21,003 nucleotides of DNA, from positions 1 through 21,003 of the forward strand of contig JAYZDB010000035.1 in assembly GCA_036338025.1 (NCBI GenBank). The letters run 5' to 3'. Both the position numbers and the translations under genes were made by a program. Below, one piece after another: positions 1-7,541 of the stretch (position 1 is its first letter; the number at the start of each line of letters is the position of its first letter). The stretch is from JAYZDB01 sp036338025 (lineage in GTDB: Bacteria; Planctomycetota; UBA1135; UBA2386). Below the pieces are notes generated by a model, which was given only the letters and a program-made list of their open reading frames with translations, made no database searches and was not told the origin of the DNA.

Positions 1-528
1 AAGCAGGAACTCCTCAAGGCAGTGAATGGCCTGGAGCCACACCACAAGTTCAACGTCGTGGTGTATTCGAACAACGTCCGGAAGTGGCAGAAGGGTCTGG
101 TTCCCGCCAACAAGAAGTACAAGAAGTCGCTGGCCCAGCGCATGCGAGGTCAACGCGCGAACGGTGGCACCAATTTGTTCGGTGGTCTCAAGTCCGGTCT
201 GCAGATGAAGTCGTTGGTTTACGGGGCCCGCTACGACAGCAACGTCGACGAGATCTTCCTGTTGTCGGATGGCGTGCCGACCGTCGGCGATGTCACCAAC
301 ATGAACGAGATCCTGAACTTGATCGGTGAGACCAATCGGTACTCGGGCGTGCGGATCAACGCCATCTACCTCGGTTCGAAGAGCAATGAACGGCGTCAGG
401 GCAACGGTGGACGCAGTGAGCGTGAGGGTGGCGAATTCATGAAGAAGCTCGCCGACCAGAATGGCGGGCAGTTTGCCTGGCCGATCGTCGGTGAGGTCCG
501 CGTACCGGAGCGTCGGCGCCGACGCTAA
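1..528 (+). CDS. VWA domain protein, C-terminal part (5' end outside window)
   Basis: The reading frame is open from base 1 (KQELLKAVNGLEPHHKFNVV) to a TAA at 526-528, so the true start lies upstream; the GTG at 22 is only an internal codon. The visible 175 residues are the second half of a von Willebrand factor A (vWA) domain. GGTNLFGGL contains the threonine of the metal-ion-dependent adhesion site, and DEIFLLSDGVPTVGD carries the conserved Asp and the SDG turn. FNVVVYSN...W...LVPA is typical of bacterial vWA proteins. Such domains bind a divalent metal and mediate protein-protein contact, and planctomycetes have many exported ones. The protein ends in a run of five arginines (VPERRRRR), a polybasic tail also seen on two other proteins in this window. 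The N-terminal domains, any signal peptide and the first part of the MIDAS (DxSxS) are not visible, so the role cannot be stated further. The family call is firm. Confidence 0.9.
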   Translation, partial: KQELLKAVNGLEPHHKFNVVVYSNNVRKWQKGLVPANKKYKKSLAQRMRGQRANGGTNLFGGLKSGLQMKSLVYGARYDSNVDEIFLLSDGVPTVGDVTNMNEILNLIGETNRYSGVRINAIYLGSKSNERRQGNGGRSEREGGEFMKKLADQNGGQFAWPIVGEVRVPERRRRR

Positions 529-539
529 CTACCGGATCT

Positions 540-923
540 CTATGGGCGGAGTTCGGCGAGTTCGACCACGTGTCCGTCCGGGTCGCGGAAGAAGATCTGC
601 AAGGCGCCGTCCGGGCGCCGGCCAGGGCCTTCGTGCTCGATGCGCAGGTGCTGGAGGTGCTCGGCCCAGGCAGTGGCGTCCTCTACTTCGAGGGCGAAAT
701 GACGTTCGCGAGGTGGACTGTCGGGGCTCGAGTTCTTGCCGATCAGGTGTAGTTCCTGCGTCGTTCCAAGCTGCAACCACGCGCCAGGGAAGTCCAGCTC
801 GGGGCGTTCGATGTTCACGAGCCCGAGGACTTCACGGTAGAAGGACTCGCTCCTGGCGACGTCCTCGACATGGATCCCAACGTGGTTCAGCGCGACGATC
901 GGTGGCGGTTGGCGGTTGGTCAT
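540..923 (-). CDS. VOC (glyoxalase/bleomycin-resistance) family protein
   Basis: This is a 127-residue protein starting at ATG (923). It has the two beta-alpha-beta-beta-beta halves of a vicinal oxygen chelate (VOC) domain. LNHVGIHVEDVARSESFYRE opens the first half with metal ligand His14. QELHLI carries the second ligand, probably His59 (or Glu57). ERHFALEV opens the second half with His75, and DPDGHVVELAEL ends it with Glu121. The metal-binding set is therefore complete and an active metalloenzyme (glyoxalase, epimerase, dioxygenase or thiol transferase type) is plausible, but the substrate cannot be told from sequence. There is no signal peptide, so it should be cytoplasmic. It converges on the VWA gene with only 11 bp between the stop codons and stands alone on its strand here. 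Its length is normal for a single-domain VOC protein. Confidence 0.9.
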   Translation of the reverse strand: MTNRQPPPIVALNHVGIHVEDVARSESFYREVLGLVNIERPELDFPGAWLQLGTTQELHLIGKNSSPDSPPRERHFALEVEDATAWAEHLQHLRIEHEGPGRRPDGALQIFFRDPDGHVVELAELRP

Positions 924-984
924 GCCTTTGGTCGGATTCGCGTCTGGGGGATGTGTAGATGCAGCGGCTAAGATGCTCCAGCAG

Positions 985-999
985 GTGACCCCGGGTCAC
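985..999. promoter_or_regulatory. 15 bp inverted repeat upstream of the sulfatase
   Basis: GTGACCCCGGGTCAC is a perfect inverted repeat of 7 bp arms (GTGACCC / GGGTCAC) around one central C. It ends 29 bp before the sulfatase ATG, in the 105 bp region shared with the divergent VOC gene. Size and position fit a dimeric repressor or activator operator. That role is inferred from symmetry and location only, and no regulator gene is visible nearby. Confidence 0.35.
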
Positions 1000-1028
1000 A
1001 ACCGCTTTAACGAACACTTCGACTTCAA

Positions 1029-2486
1029 ATGCTTGTCCGAACAGAGCAGCAGGAGAATCCGGCTCGCCAGGTAGTCCTGGCATTGGCATTGGCATTGGCG
1101 ATGTGTGCCCCGCTCACCGCACAGCTACCGGATCGTGCAGCCAAGGCGCGACCAAACGTCTTGATGATCATGATCGATGACCTGAATGATTGGGTCGGTT
1201 GTCTAGGTGGGCATGCTCAGGCGGCTACTCCGAACATCGATGCCCTGGCACGCACCGGCCTCCTGTTTACCAACGCGCACTGCCAGGCGCCGATCTGCAA
1301 CCCGTCACGGGTGAGCATGCTGACGGGTCGCCTGCCGTCGACCAGCGGGGTCTACCTGTTGCAGCCGCAGCGGTTTCGGGTCTCGCCAGCCTTGGCGAAG
1401 GCCGCGACCTTGCCGGAGTATCTGACCCGGCACGGCTACCACACGATGGGTTGTGGCAAGATCTACCATGGCTCGTCGAGTCGCGACACCTTCGACGAAT
1501 ACGGGCCGCGTGCTGGCTTTGGGCCCCGACCCAAGAAGAAGATCAACTACAAGCAGGGTCATCCGCTGTGGGACTGGGGTGCTTTCCCCAAAGACGATTC
1601 CCGCATGCCTGACGCCAGGGTGGCGAATTGGGCCATCGCTAAGCTCGCATCCAAGCGGGATCGGCCCTTTCTGCTCGCTGTCGGTTTCGCCCGCCCACAC
1701 GTTCCGCTCTACGTCCCCCAGAAGTGGTTTGACACACTGCCCGCAGAGTCCGAGATCGTGTTGCCCAAAGTGTTCGCTGACGACCGTTCGGACCTGCCGG
1801 CGTACGCCAAACGGCTCACGCACGGCGTTCCGGCGCCGCGCCACGAATGGTTCTTGAAGAATCGTCAGTGGCGGCGTGCGGTGCGCTCATACCTCGCCTG
1901 CATCCGTTTCGTCGACCACCAGGTTGGTCGGGTGCTGACGGCCCTCGACAACAGCGGGTTTGCTGACAACACCATCGTCGTGCTGGCGTCCGACCACGGC
2001 TTCCACCTCGGCGAGAAGGAGCGCTGGGCTAAGCGCTCGCTGTGGAGTGAGTCTACGCGCGTGCCTCTGATCGTGCGGGCACCCGGCCACGTTCGCAGCA
2101 AACGCACCGATCAGCCCGCTGGCCTGATCGACATCTACCCGACGTTGCTCGACCTGTGCCATCTGCCCGCCAATTCGAATCTCGAGGGCCACAGTCTGGT
2201 GCCACTACTGCGCGATCCGGCCGCCGACTGGAACCACGCTGCCATCACTACCTTCTACAAGGACAACCACGCCGTCGTGACTCGGGACTGGCGTTATGTC
2301 TGTTACGCGGATGGGTCGCAGGAGCTCTACGACCGTCGTGATGATCCGAGTGAATTCCACAACCTCGCTGCGCAACCCAAGCATGCCGACCAGTTGAAGG
2401 CATTGCGTGCCTACCTGCCAGGGGTCAACGCCGATCCGGTTCCCGGTAGCACTGGTTCGGGGTCCTTACTCGACGGCGTGAAGTGA
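1029..2486 (+). CDS. Exported formylglycine-dependent sulfatase (iduronate-2-sulfatase-like)
   Basis: This 485-residue type I sulfatase hydrolyses sulfate esters, most likely on a sulfated polysaccharide. The C-x-P-S-R motif at residues 90-94 (CNPSR) supplies the cysteine that is matured to formylglycine. Metal ligands are visible as IDDLND (Asp50-Asp51) near the N-terminus and ASDHGFHLGE (Asp322-His323). TPNIDALARTGLLFTNAHCQ and SGVYLLQPQ resemble the iduronate-2-sulfatase subgroup that is abundant in Planctomycetes. A hydrophobic stretch at residues 15-31 ending in LTAQ fits a signal peptide, so the enzyme should act in the periplasm or outside. The start is uncertain: ATG 1029 has no good ribosome-binding site and gives an unusual acidic leader before the hydrophobic core, while an AGGAGA at 1051-1056 lies inside the frame without an ATG or GTG behind it. 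It converges on the TPR gene with no spacer. The exact substrate cannot be deduced. Confidence 0.93.
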   Translation: MLVRTEQQENPARQVVLALALALAMCAPLTAQLPDRAAKARPNVLMIMIDDLNDWVGCLGGHAQAATPNIDALARTGLLFTNAHCQAPICNPSRVSMLTGRLPSTSGVYLLQPQRFRVSPALAKAATLPEYLTRHGYHTMGCGKIYHGSSSRDTFDEYGPRAGFGPRPKKKINYKQGHPLWDWGAFPKDDSRMPDARVANWAIAKLASKRDRPFLLAVGFARPHVPLYVPQKWFDTLPAESEIVLPKVFADDRSDLPAYAKRLTHGVPAPRHEWFLKNRQWRRAVRSYLACIRFVDHQVGRVLTALDNSGFADNTIVVLASDHGFHLGEKERWAKRSLWSESTRVPLIVRAPGHVRSKRTDQPAGLIDIYPTLLDLCHLPANSNLEGHSLVPLLRDPAADWNHAAITTFYKDNHAVVTRDWRYVCYADGSQELYDRRDDPSEFHNLAAQPKHADQLKALRAYLPGVNADPVPGSTGSGSLLDGVK

Positions 2487-3245
2487 TCAGCGCTTCTGGC
2501 GCTTCTGCTTCTTCGGTGGGTGACGGAAGCCCTTGCGCGGCTGCTGTTGCTGCATGCCGGCGGGCGCCATGCTCGGCGGTGGTCGCTCGATCCCCAGGCT
2601 GTACCAATGCATGCCGAACGGCTTCATCGAGAGCTTCTTGCCATTCTTGAGCCGTGACAGGTTGTCGGCAGTCGCTTCGTTTTCCGGCACCTTCTTCAGC
2701 AAGTTGTTCAGGATGCTGATGGCTCCCTGGGTGTCATCTGCCTTCTTCAGGACGAAGGCGTGGAAGTTGTGCAGCAACACGTGCTTCTTGTTGAAGCGCC
2801 TGGCCACGTCGAGGATGGCCCGGGCCTCGGCTTCGCGGCCCTTGCGTACGAACAGCGCGGCCAGGTGCAGCTTGGCTTCGGCGGCGCGGTTGGAGGCCTT
2901 CTGCAGGTAGTTGATCGCCTTGTCTTCCTTGCGAGCTCCGAGGTTGAGCACGCCGAGTTGGGCGTACAGCTGCCCCTTCAGCATCGGGATCCAGTTCGAT
3001 ATTGGCAGCAGGCTCTCGACGGCGTTGATGGCGAGTGCTACCTGCCCGGATTCGGCGAGTTTCTGTGCCTTACCCATGGCCGGCTGGATCAGGCGGTTGA
3101 ACTTGCGGCCAATGAAAATCCAGGTGCCGACAAAGACCAGGAAGCCGACCACGATGCCCATCGGCCAGCCTTGCCAGAGGTCCAGGTAGGTCCAGCCAAA
3201 GCCCGTTACGAGCGCGAGGGCAATGGAGATGTAGATGCTGTACAC
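2487..3245 (-). CDS. Membrane-anchored TPR protein with basic C-terminal tail
   Basis: This 252-residue protein of unknown role starts at GTG (3245). Two hydrophobic segments lie at the N-terminus (about residues 4-21 and 28-47), separated by a short loop (WTYLDLWQGW). About 130 residues of helical tetratricopeptide-like repeats follow, for example KAINYLQKASNRAAEAKLHLAA and QGAISILNNLLKKVPEN. TPR arrays bind partner proteins, so this is probably a membrane-tethered scaffold. The C-terminus is proline- and glutamine-rich and ends in a basic tail (KKQKRQKR). The stop codon directly abuts the sulfatase stop: the six bases TGATCA at 2484-2489 encode both TGAs, one per strand. No strong ribosome-binding site precedes the GTG. 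The gene lies 85 bp downstream of the oxidoreductase on the same strand and could be co-transcribed with it. The topology and repeats are well supported; the function is not. Confidence 0.85.
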   Translation of the reverse strand: MYSIYISIALALVTGFGWTYLDLWQGWPMGIVVGFLVFVGTWIFIGRKFNRLIQPAMGKAQKLAESGQVALAINAVESLLPISNWIPMLKGQLYAQLGVLNLGARKEDKAINYLQKASNRAAEAKLHLAALFVRKGREAEARAILDVARRFNKKHVLLHNFHAFVLKKADDTQGAISILNNLLKKVPENEATADNLSRLKNGKKLSMKPFGMHWYSLGIERPPPSMAPAGMQQQQPRKGFRHPPKKQKRQKR

Positions 3246-3330
3246 GGTGTCTGGATCTGCGGACCTGGGTAGTCTGGTCCACCAACTCTAGTGCGGGATT
3301 TCGGACGGGAGAAGGAGAATCGCCAGTCCC

Positions 3331-4635
3331 CTATACCCGGTAGGCAGCCCGGCGATCGTAGTCCAGCAAGGCCGGGTCGGTGTCGTCTGCGAACTTCCAG
3401 GCTACCGGATCCCAGCGGAACGATGTGTCGTGATGGTAGGCGAGATTGGCAAGTTGGCAGACGGCGGCACTACGCGCGCCGATTTCGGCGGTACAGGTGG
3501 CGGGCTGACGGCTCTTGATGCACTCCAACCAGTCCGTGCCGTGATCCTTGGGGCGGGGTATGTGGAAGTCTGATTCGGCCAGCGCTTCCTTCAGGATCTT
3601 GTCGGGGAACGAGGTGATCCGATTCCGGTCGACCTGGATCATGCCCTGGGTGCCGATAAATGTCGCACCACCCGGTCCACCGTGGGTTACCACGAGTCCG
3701 CTATCGTAGCGCAGCCGGGCTCCGCGCATCTTGGTCTTGACCGCTGGCGGCAGGACCTCGATTGGGCCACTGGTGTCGGCGTCGAGTGCCCACTGCACGA
3801 TGTCGAAGTGGTGGGCCCCCATGTCGGCGAGACCGCCGCCGGCGTACTCGGTGAAGTGTCGCCACCTCGGGTAGTGCTTGATGATCCCGCGCGGACTCAG
3901 CTCGCTGTTGTACGGCCGCATCGGCGCCGGGCCCAACCAGCGGTCCCAGTCCAGGCCGGGTTCCATTTTCTCGGAGCCGAGGTCGCAGGGTTTGGGGGGA
4001 TTGCCGACACCGACATGTACGGACAAGAGGTCCCCGAGCCGACCGCTGCGGATGTACTCCACGGCTCGCACGAACTTGTGCCCGAACTCCGTGCGTTGCT
4101 GGCTGCCGGTCTGGAATACCCGGCCATGGCGTTGGACGGCGTCGATCAGCAACTTGCCCTCGGCGAGAGTGTGGGTCAGCGGCTTCTCGCAGTAGATGTC
4201 CTTGCCGGCAGCGGCGGCGTGGATGCACTGGGTCGCGTGCCAGTGGTCCGGCGTCGCGATCACCACCGCGTCAATATCCTCGCGCTCGAGGAGCTTGCGG
4301 TAGTCGACATAGGCGATGCAGTCCGTGGAGCCGTAGCGCTTGTCGACAACCCCTTTGAAATGTTCTCGCCGGGTGCGATCGACGTCGCACACACCGAGGA
4401 CGCGGACCGCTGGGTTGCGCAAGAAATAGCGATTCATCACGCTGCCGCCGCGAATCCCCAAGCCGATGAAACCCAACGTGATCTGCTCGCTGGGAGGGAT
4501 GATCTGGACCCCGTTGTTGGCAGCGGACTTGGGCTGTGGTGTGTCTAGATACTCACAGCTCATCAGCCATGGTGCCAGTCCCGCGCCCGAGGCCGCTGCG
4601 AGAAATGTCCGGCGATCGACGTCCCGATGCTTCAT
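3331..4635 (-). CDS. Gfo/Idh/MocA oxidoreductase with Tat signal and lipobox
   Basis: This 434-residue NAD(P)-dependent oxidoreductase belongs to the glucose-fructose oxidoreductase / inositol dehydrogenase family. The Rossmann motif is GFIGLGIRGG (residues 55-64). The family EKP signature is at 150-152 (YCEKPLTH), with TPDHWHA just before it. The second domain contains GGGLADMGAHHFD (266-278) with the usual conserved histidine. The N-terminus has a twin-arginine leader (DRRTFLAAASG, residues 7-17), and LMSC at 24-27 could be a lipobox, so a folded cofactor-loaded enzyme may be exported and lipid-anchored at Cys27. I chose ATG 4635 because the leader starts there; the frame stays open upstream, but that part lies under the divergent nitrilase gene and looks non-coding. 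Substrates in this family are usually sugars, inositols or their derivatives; which one applies here is unknown. The start codon lies inside an inverted repeat shared with the nitrilase. Confidence 0.93.
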   Translation of the reverse strand: MKHRDVDRRTFLAAASGAGLAPWLMSCEYLDTPQPKSAANNGVQIIPPSEQITLGFIGLGIRGGSVMNRYFLRNPAVRVLGVCDVDRTRREHFKGVVDKRYGSTDCIAYVDYRKLLEREDIDAVVIATPDHWHATQCIHAAAAGKDIYCEKPLTHTLAEGKLLIDAVQRHGRVFQTGSQQRTEFGHKFVRAVEYIRSGRLGDLLSVHVGVGNPPKPCDLGSEKMEPGLDWDRWLGPAPMRPYNSELSPRGIIKHYPRWRHFTEYAGGGLADMGAHHFDIVQWALDADTSGPIEVLPPAVKTKMRGARLRYDSGLVVTHGGPGGATFIGTQGMIQVDRNRITSFPDKILKEALAESDFHIPRPKDHGTDWLECIKSRQPATCTAEIGARSAAVCQLANLAYHHDTSFRWDPVAWKFADDTDPALLDYDRRAAYRV

Positions 4636-4688
4636 TCCCCTGGTGTACGGTAGCAAAAGTGCGAGAGCAAGCGTACAGAAGGGGAATG
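4633..4688. promoter_or_regulatory. Divergent control region with a start-to-start inverted repeat
   Basis: Only 50 bp separate the start codons of the oxidoreductase (-) and the nitrilase (+). The two 17 bp ends are inverted repeats: 4633-4649 reads CATTCCCCTGGTGTACG and the reverse complement of 4672-4688 reads CATTCCCCTTCTGTACG, matching at 15 of 17 positions around a 22 bp centre. Each arm includes a start codon and the adjoining purine-rich (AGGGGA-like) ribosome-binding segment. The space is too short for two separate promoters with leaders, so the promoters probably overlap or lie inside the opposite genes. Joint control by a dimeric regulator is an inference from symmetry. Confidence 0.5.
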
Positions 4689-5636
4689 GACCCGGCCCCT
4701 CTTCGAGTTGCGATTGTCCAGGCTCGTCCGGTGGTGGATGACCTGTCCGCTTGTCTCGACCGTCTCGAGTCCTTGGCGAAGTCTGCGGCTGACACCGGAG
4801 CACGTTTGGCCTGTTTCGGCGAGACCTGGCTGCCCGGTTATCCGATCTGGCTCGATATCTGCTCGGATGTAGGTCTCTGGGACCACAAACCGACCCAGAA
4901 GGTCTACCGGCGCCTGCGGGCAAACAGCGTCGTGGTGCCCGGACCGGTGACCGAACGCCTGTCGGCGATTGCGGCGGCACATTCGATGGTGATGGTGGTC
5001 GGGGTACACGAGAAGGTCGAGGTCGGGCCTGGTCACGGCACCCTGTTCAACACCCTGTTGACCTTCGATGCAGATGGTCGTTTGTGCAACCATCACCGCA
5101 AGCTGGTCCCGACCTACACCGAGAAACTCGTCTGGGGTGGGGGTGATGGCGACGGGCTCGGGGCTGTGTCGACGGCCTGTGGTCGGATTGGCGGGCTGGT
5201 TTGTTGGGAGCACTGGATGCCCCTGGCGCGACAAGCGATGCACGAGAGTGCGGAGCAGATCCATGTCGCCGCCTGGCCGACCTGCAAGGAAATGCACCAG
5301 GTCGCGAGCCGGCACTACGCTTTCGAGGGCCGTTGCTTCGTGTTGGCGGCCGGCAGCCTGATGTGTGCGGAAGATTTGCCGGTGGAGCTCGAAACCCCGA
5401 AGGGAGTTCGTTCTGAACCATCACAATTGGTCATGCGAGGCGGTAGCGCCATCATCGCTCCGGATGGTCGCTACCTGGCCGGTCCGGTCTACGATGAGGA
5501 GATGATCCTGAACGCGGACATCGATTTGGGAGAGATCGACAGTTTGTCGCTCACGATGGACACTACTGGGCACTACGCCCGCCCGGACCTGTTTGGGTTC
5601 ACCGTGAATCGCTCCACGAGAAAACCGGGAACCTGA
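4686..5636 (+). CDS. Nitrilase-superfamily carbon-nitrogen hydrolase (nitrilase branch)
   Basis: This 316-residue enzyme of the carbon-nitrogen hydrolase superfamily has the complete Glu-Lys-Cys catalytic triad: Glu46 in CFGETWLPGYP, Lys139 in HHRKLVPTY, and Cys173 in GLVCWEHWMPL. The CWExxMPL form of the cysteine motif, RKLVPTYTEKLVWGGGDG and GHYARPD near the C-terminus are hallmarks of true nitrilases and cyanide hydratase-like enzymes rather than amidases. The expected reaction is R-CN to the carboxylic acid plus ammonia through a thioimidate; the natural nitrile is unknown. There is no signal peptide, so it is cytoplasmic. I chose ATG 4686 (MDPAPLRVAIVQARPVV) because the family's first strand (VAIVQA) begins there and AAGGGG precedes it; the longer frame from 4536 overlaps the divergent oxidoreductase. 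The length fits the family. Confidence 0.93.
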   Translation: MDPAPLRVAIVQARPVVDDLSACLDRLESLAKSAADTGARLACFGETWLPGYPIWLDICSDVGLWDHKPTQKVYRRLRANSVVVPGPVTERLSAIAAAHSMVMVVGVHEKVEVGPGHGTLFNTLLTFDADGRLCNHHRKLVPTYTEKLVWGGGDGDGLGAVSTACGRIGGLVCWEHWMPLARQAMHESAEQIHVAAWPTCKEMHQVASRHYAFEGRCFVLAAGSLMCAEDLPVELETPKGVRSEPSQLVMRGGSAIIAPDGRYLAGPVYDEEMILNADIDLGEIDSLSLTMDTTGHYARPDLFGFTVNRSTRKPGT

Positions 5637-5801
5637 TCCCCGGCCCCGCATTCCAGCGTGCCCACTATCCGGAGCTTTTGGACGTGATGTCGGATTGGGC
5701 GCGGAACACTGGAAATAAAAATCCACCGTTGCGTTTGGGGTCACGCGTGCGCTGTAGGTGATCCGTGGGCTTGTGGCGTTCCCGTGCGATCACAGCAGGG
5801 C

Positions 5802-5806
5802 AGGAG
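5802..5806 (+). promoter_or_regulatory. Ribosome-binding site fixing the start at 5814
   Basis: AGGAG lies seven bases before ATG 5814 and is the best Shine-Dalgarno sequence in this part of the window. It selects ATG 5814 over the in-frame GTG at 5784, which would add ten residues ahead of the signal peptide. Confidence 0.7.
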
Positions 5807-5813
5807 ATATCTG

Positions 5814-7514
5814 ATGATTCGTCTTAATAGATTAGAGATAAGAACTTTATGCGTGTCTGCATGCCTTGCAGTTGCGGCCATGCCGAACTCCTTGTCGGCT
5901 CAGGGCACTCTGCGGCGTGGGGTCTACAGCAATTCCGAACTCGGTTTTCAACTCAAGGTCCCCGCGAAGTGGACCCAGGTGCCGACCCAGGTCGACGAGC
6001 GGTGGGTGGTGGCCCAGTTCCAATCGGACATGCGGTATGAGGGGCACGTGAAGCTCGATGGGCCACGTTGCCGGCATCGGCCGACCATGCGCGTCATCAA
6101 GTTTGACGAGGCGGTCAGCAAGGACATCGCCAGCGTTGGCAGGGATGCTGACGATGCCGCTGTCAGGACTCACAAACGGCCCTACCGCAATTACCGTGAC
6201 TACGTGAAGCGCAACTCGAGCAAGGGTGGCTTCTATTTTTCGGTCGAAAAGCCAGGTGCGAAGCTAGGCAAGTACTCGGTAGACATCTACGAGGTCAAGG
6301 TCGAGAAGCTCTCCCGAAATGGTCGTCGGCACTACATCGCCTATGTGTTTCGCGGCACGGGCATCGATTTCGCGGTTGAATTTGACTTTCTCGAATACAA
6401 GTTCAAGAAGCTCAAGTCGTCGGCCCTGCGCTGTTTCCGAAGCTTCAAGTTGATACCGCGGACCACCGGGGCTCGTCAGTCCTCGGGTATCGAGGACCGG
6501 ATCACCGGCACGTGGTTGGACCCGGACTGGAAAAACAAGTCCGCAGCGGAGCGTCGCCTACTCCGCCGGAAGATTGCTGAATTACGGGCCAGGCGGGCGA
6601 TTGCCGGACTGCCGCGTGGTTGGAGAGTCAGTGAGTCCAAGCACTTCACGATTCTCTCCAACGCGTCCAAGAAGCACACCAGTCGATTGGTGAAGTCTGC
6701 GGAGACCTGTCGCACCTGGCTGGACAAGCGCTTCGGAGCCATGAACGATGAGTACGTTTCGAAGGGCATCCTGCGGATCTGCAGAAACTACGACGAGTTC
6801 TCTGTCTATCGAACCCGTTCTTCGGATGCCGTGAGTCTCAACAATCGGGAGATCGCAACGTACGAGAACAAGAACCTGGGCAATGGCGCTGCCTTTGGGC
6901 CGCTGTTCTATAGCCTGTACACCCAGTTCATGGCCGAGAAGCACAACCTGCTCCACAGCAGCACGCCGTATTGGCTACGCAGTGGGATGGAAGACTACTT
7001 GCGCTCTGCGCGAGTCAGGGGCAGTAAGATCGAGTTCACGTCCAGCACATATGTGGCGAAGACCTTTCGGCTCTTGCGTCGCAGTAAGGTCGAGCCAAGG
7101 ACGCCGAGGCAACTGATGAACCTGGCGGACAGCCAGTTCTCCAAGGGCAACAAGAAGGATCCCGTAATTGCCCACCAGCTGGAGACCTTCTTCCGGTTCA
7201 TCGAGTCCTCCCGCAAGCAACCGAAGATCCTAGAGTCGCGGGGCAGTGACTTCGTCTTGGATTACCTCCGGGAGAGCATGAAGGCGGCGGAGGAATACGA
7301 GACCGCGCGCAAGGCCAGCAAGCCTTCCTCTACGGCAGCTGTTACCGAAGCTGAAGAGGAGGAGCGCACCAGGCAGCGGAGCGGCCGGATCCAAAAGCGC
7401 CGTAACGCTATTTGCAAGGCGGTCAACGGTGCTCTATGCGGGTGGTCTGACACTGAGTGGCAGTCGCTAGATAGGGCCTATCGGGTCTATCTAAAGCAGC
7501 AGAAATACCTGTAG
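5814..7514 (+). CDS. Exported protein with a degenerate peptidase-like domain (predicted pseudoenzyme)
   Basis: This 566-residue protein has a signal peptide (hydrophobic core about residues 10-22, cleavage near LSAQ). A first domain (about 35-215) begins YSNSELGFQLKVPAKW, a pattern like PsbP/DUF1795-type beta domains; this is a tentative likeness. A second domain (about 265-420) contains SKHFTILSNAS, GILRICRNYDEF and STPYWLRSGMEDYL. These line up in order with a gluzincin-like peptidase domain in the next gene. Where that protein has HEANH, this one has LYTQF (residues 368-372), and the Glu of the NES motif is Ser, so no zinc site remains. The tail is charged and coiled-coil-like (about 500-530), ending with CGWSDTEWQSLDRAY. 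The first dozen codons are AT-rich and use rare codons (AGA, TTA, ATA). It lies 27 bp upstream of its putative active partner, probably in one operon. The pseudoenzyme reading is inference. Confidence 0.8.
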   Translation: MIRLNRLEIRTLCVSACLAVAAMPNSLSAQGTLRRGVYSNSELGFQLKVPAKWTQVPTQVDERWVVAQFQSDMRYEGHVKLDGPRCRHRPTMRVIKFDEAVSKDIASVGRDADDAAVRTHKRPYRNYRDYVKRNSSKGGFYFSVEKPGAKLGKYSVDIYEVKVEKLSRNGRRHYIAYVFRGTGIDFAVEFDFLEYKFKKLKSSALRCFRSFKLIPRTTGARQSSGIEDRITGTWLDPDWKNKSAAERRLLRRKIAELRARRAIAGLPRGWRVSESKHFTILSNASKKHTSRLVKSAETCRTWLDKRFGAMNDEYVSKGILRICRNYDEFSVYRTRSSDAVSLNNREIATYENKNLGNGAAFGPLFYSLYTQFMAEKHNLLHSSTPYWLRSGMEDYLRSARVRGSKIEFTSSTYVAKTFRLLRRSKVEPRTPRQLMNLADSQFSKGNKKDPVIAHQLETFFRFIESSRKQPKILESRGSDFVLDYLRESMKAAEEYETARKASKPSSTAAVTEAEEEERTRQRSGRIQKRRNAICKAVNGALCGWSDTEWQSLDRAYRVYLKQQKYL

Positions 7515-7541
7515 GATCTACCCAATCCCCCAGGTGATTCG

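Noticed and set aside
3682..4548. 288-codon open frame on the + strand inside the oxidoreductase gene
   Set aside because: It lies fully antisense to a well-supported gene. It has no domain pattern, and long antisense frames are expected at this GC content.
4536..4685. N-terminal extension of the nitrilase by 50 codons
   Set aside because: It is antisense to the oxidoreductase leader, and the nitrilase core strand begins right after ATG 4686.
4636..4980. N-terminal extension of the oxidoreductase by 115 codons
   Set aside because: It is antisense to the nitrilase and precedes a clear twin-arginine leader at ATG 4635.
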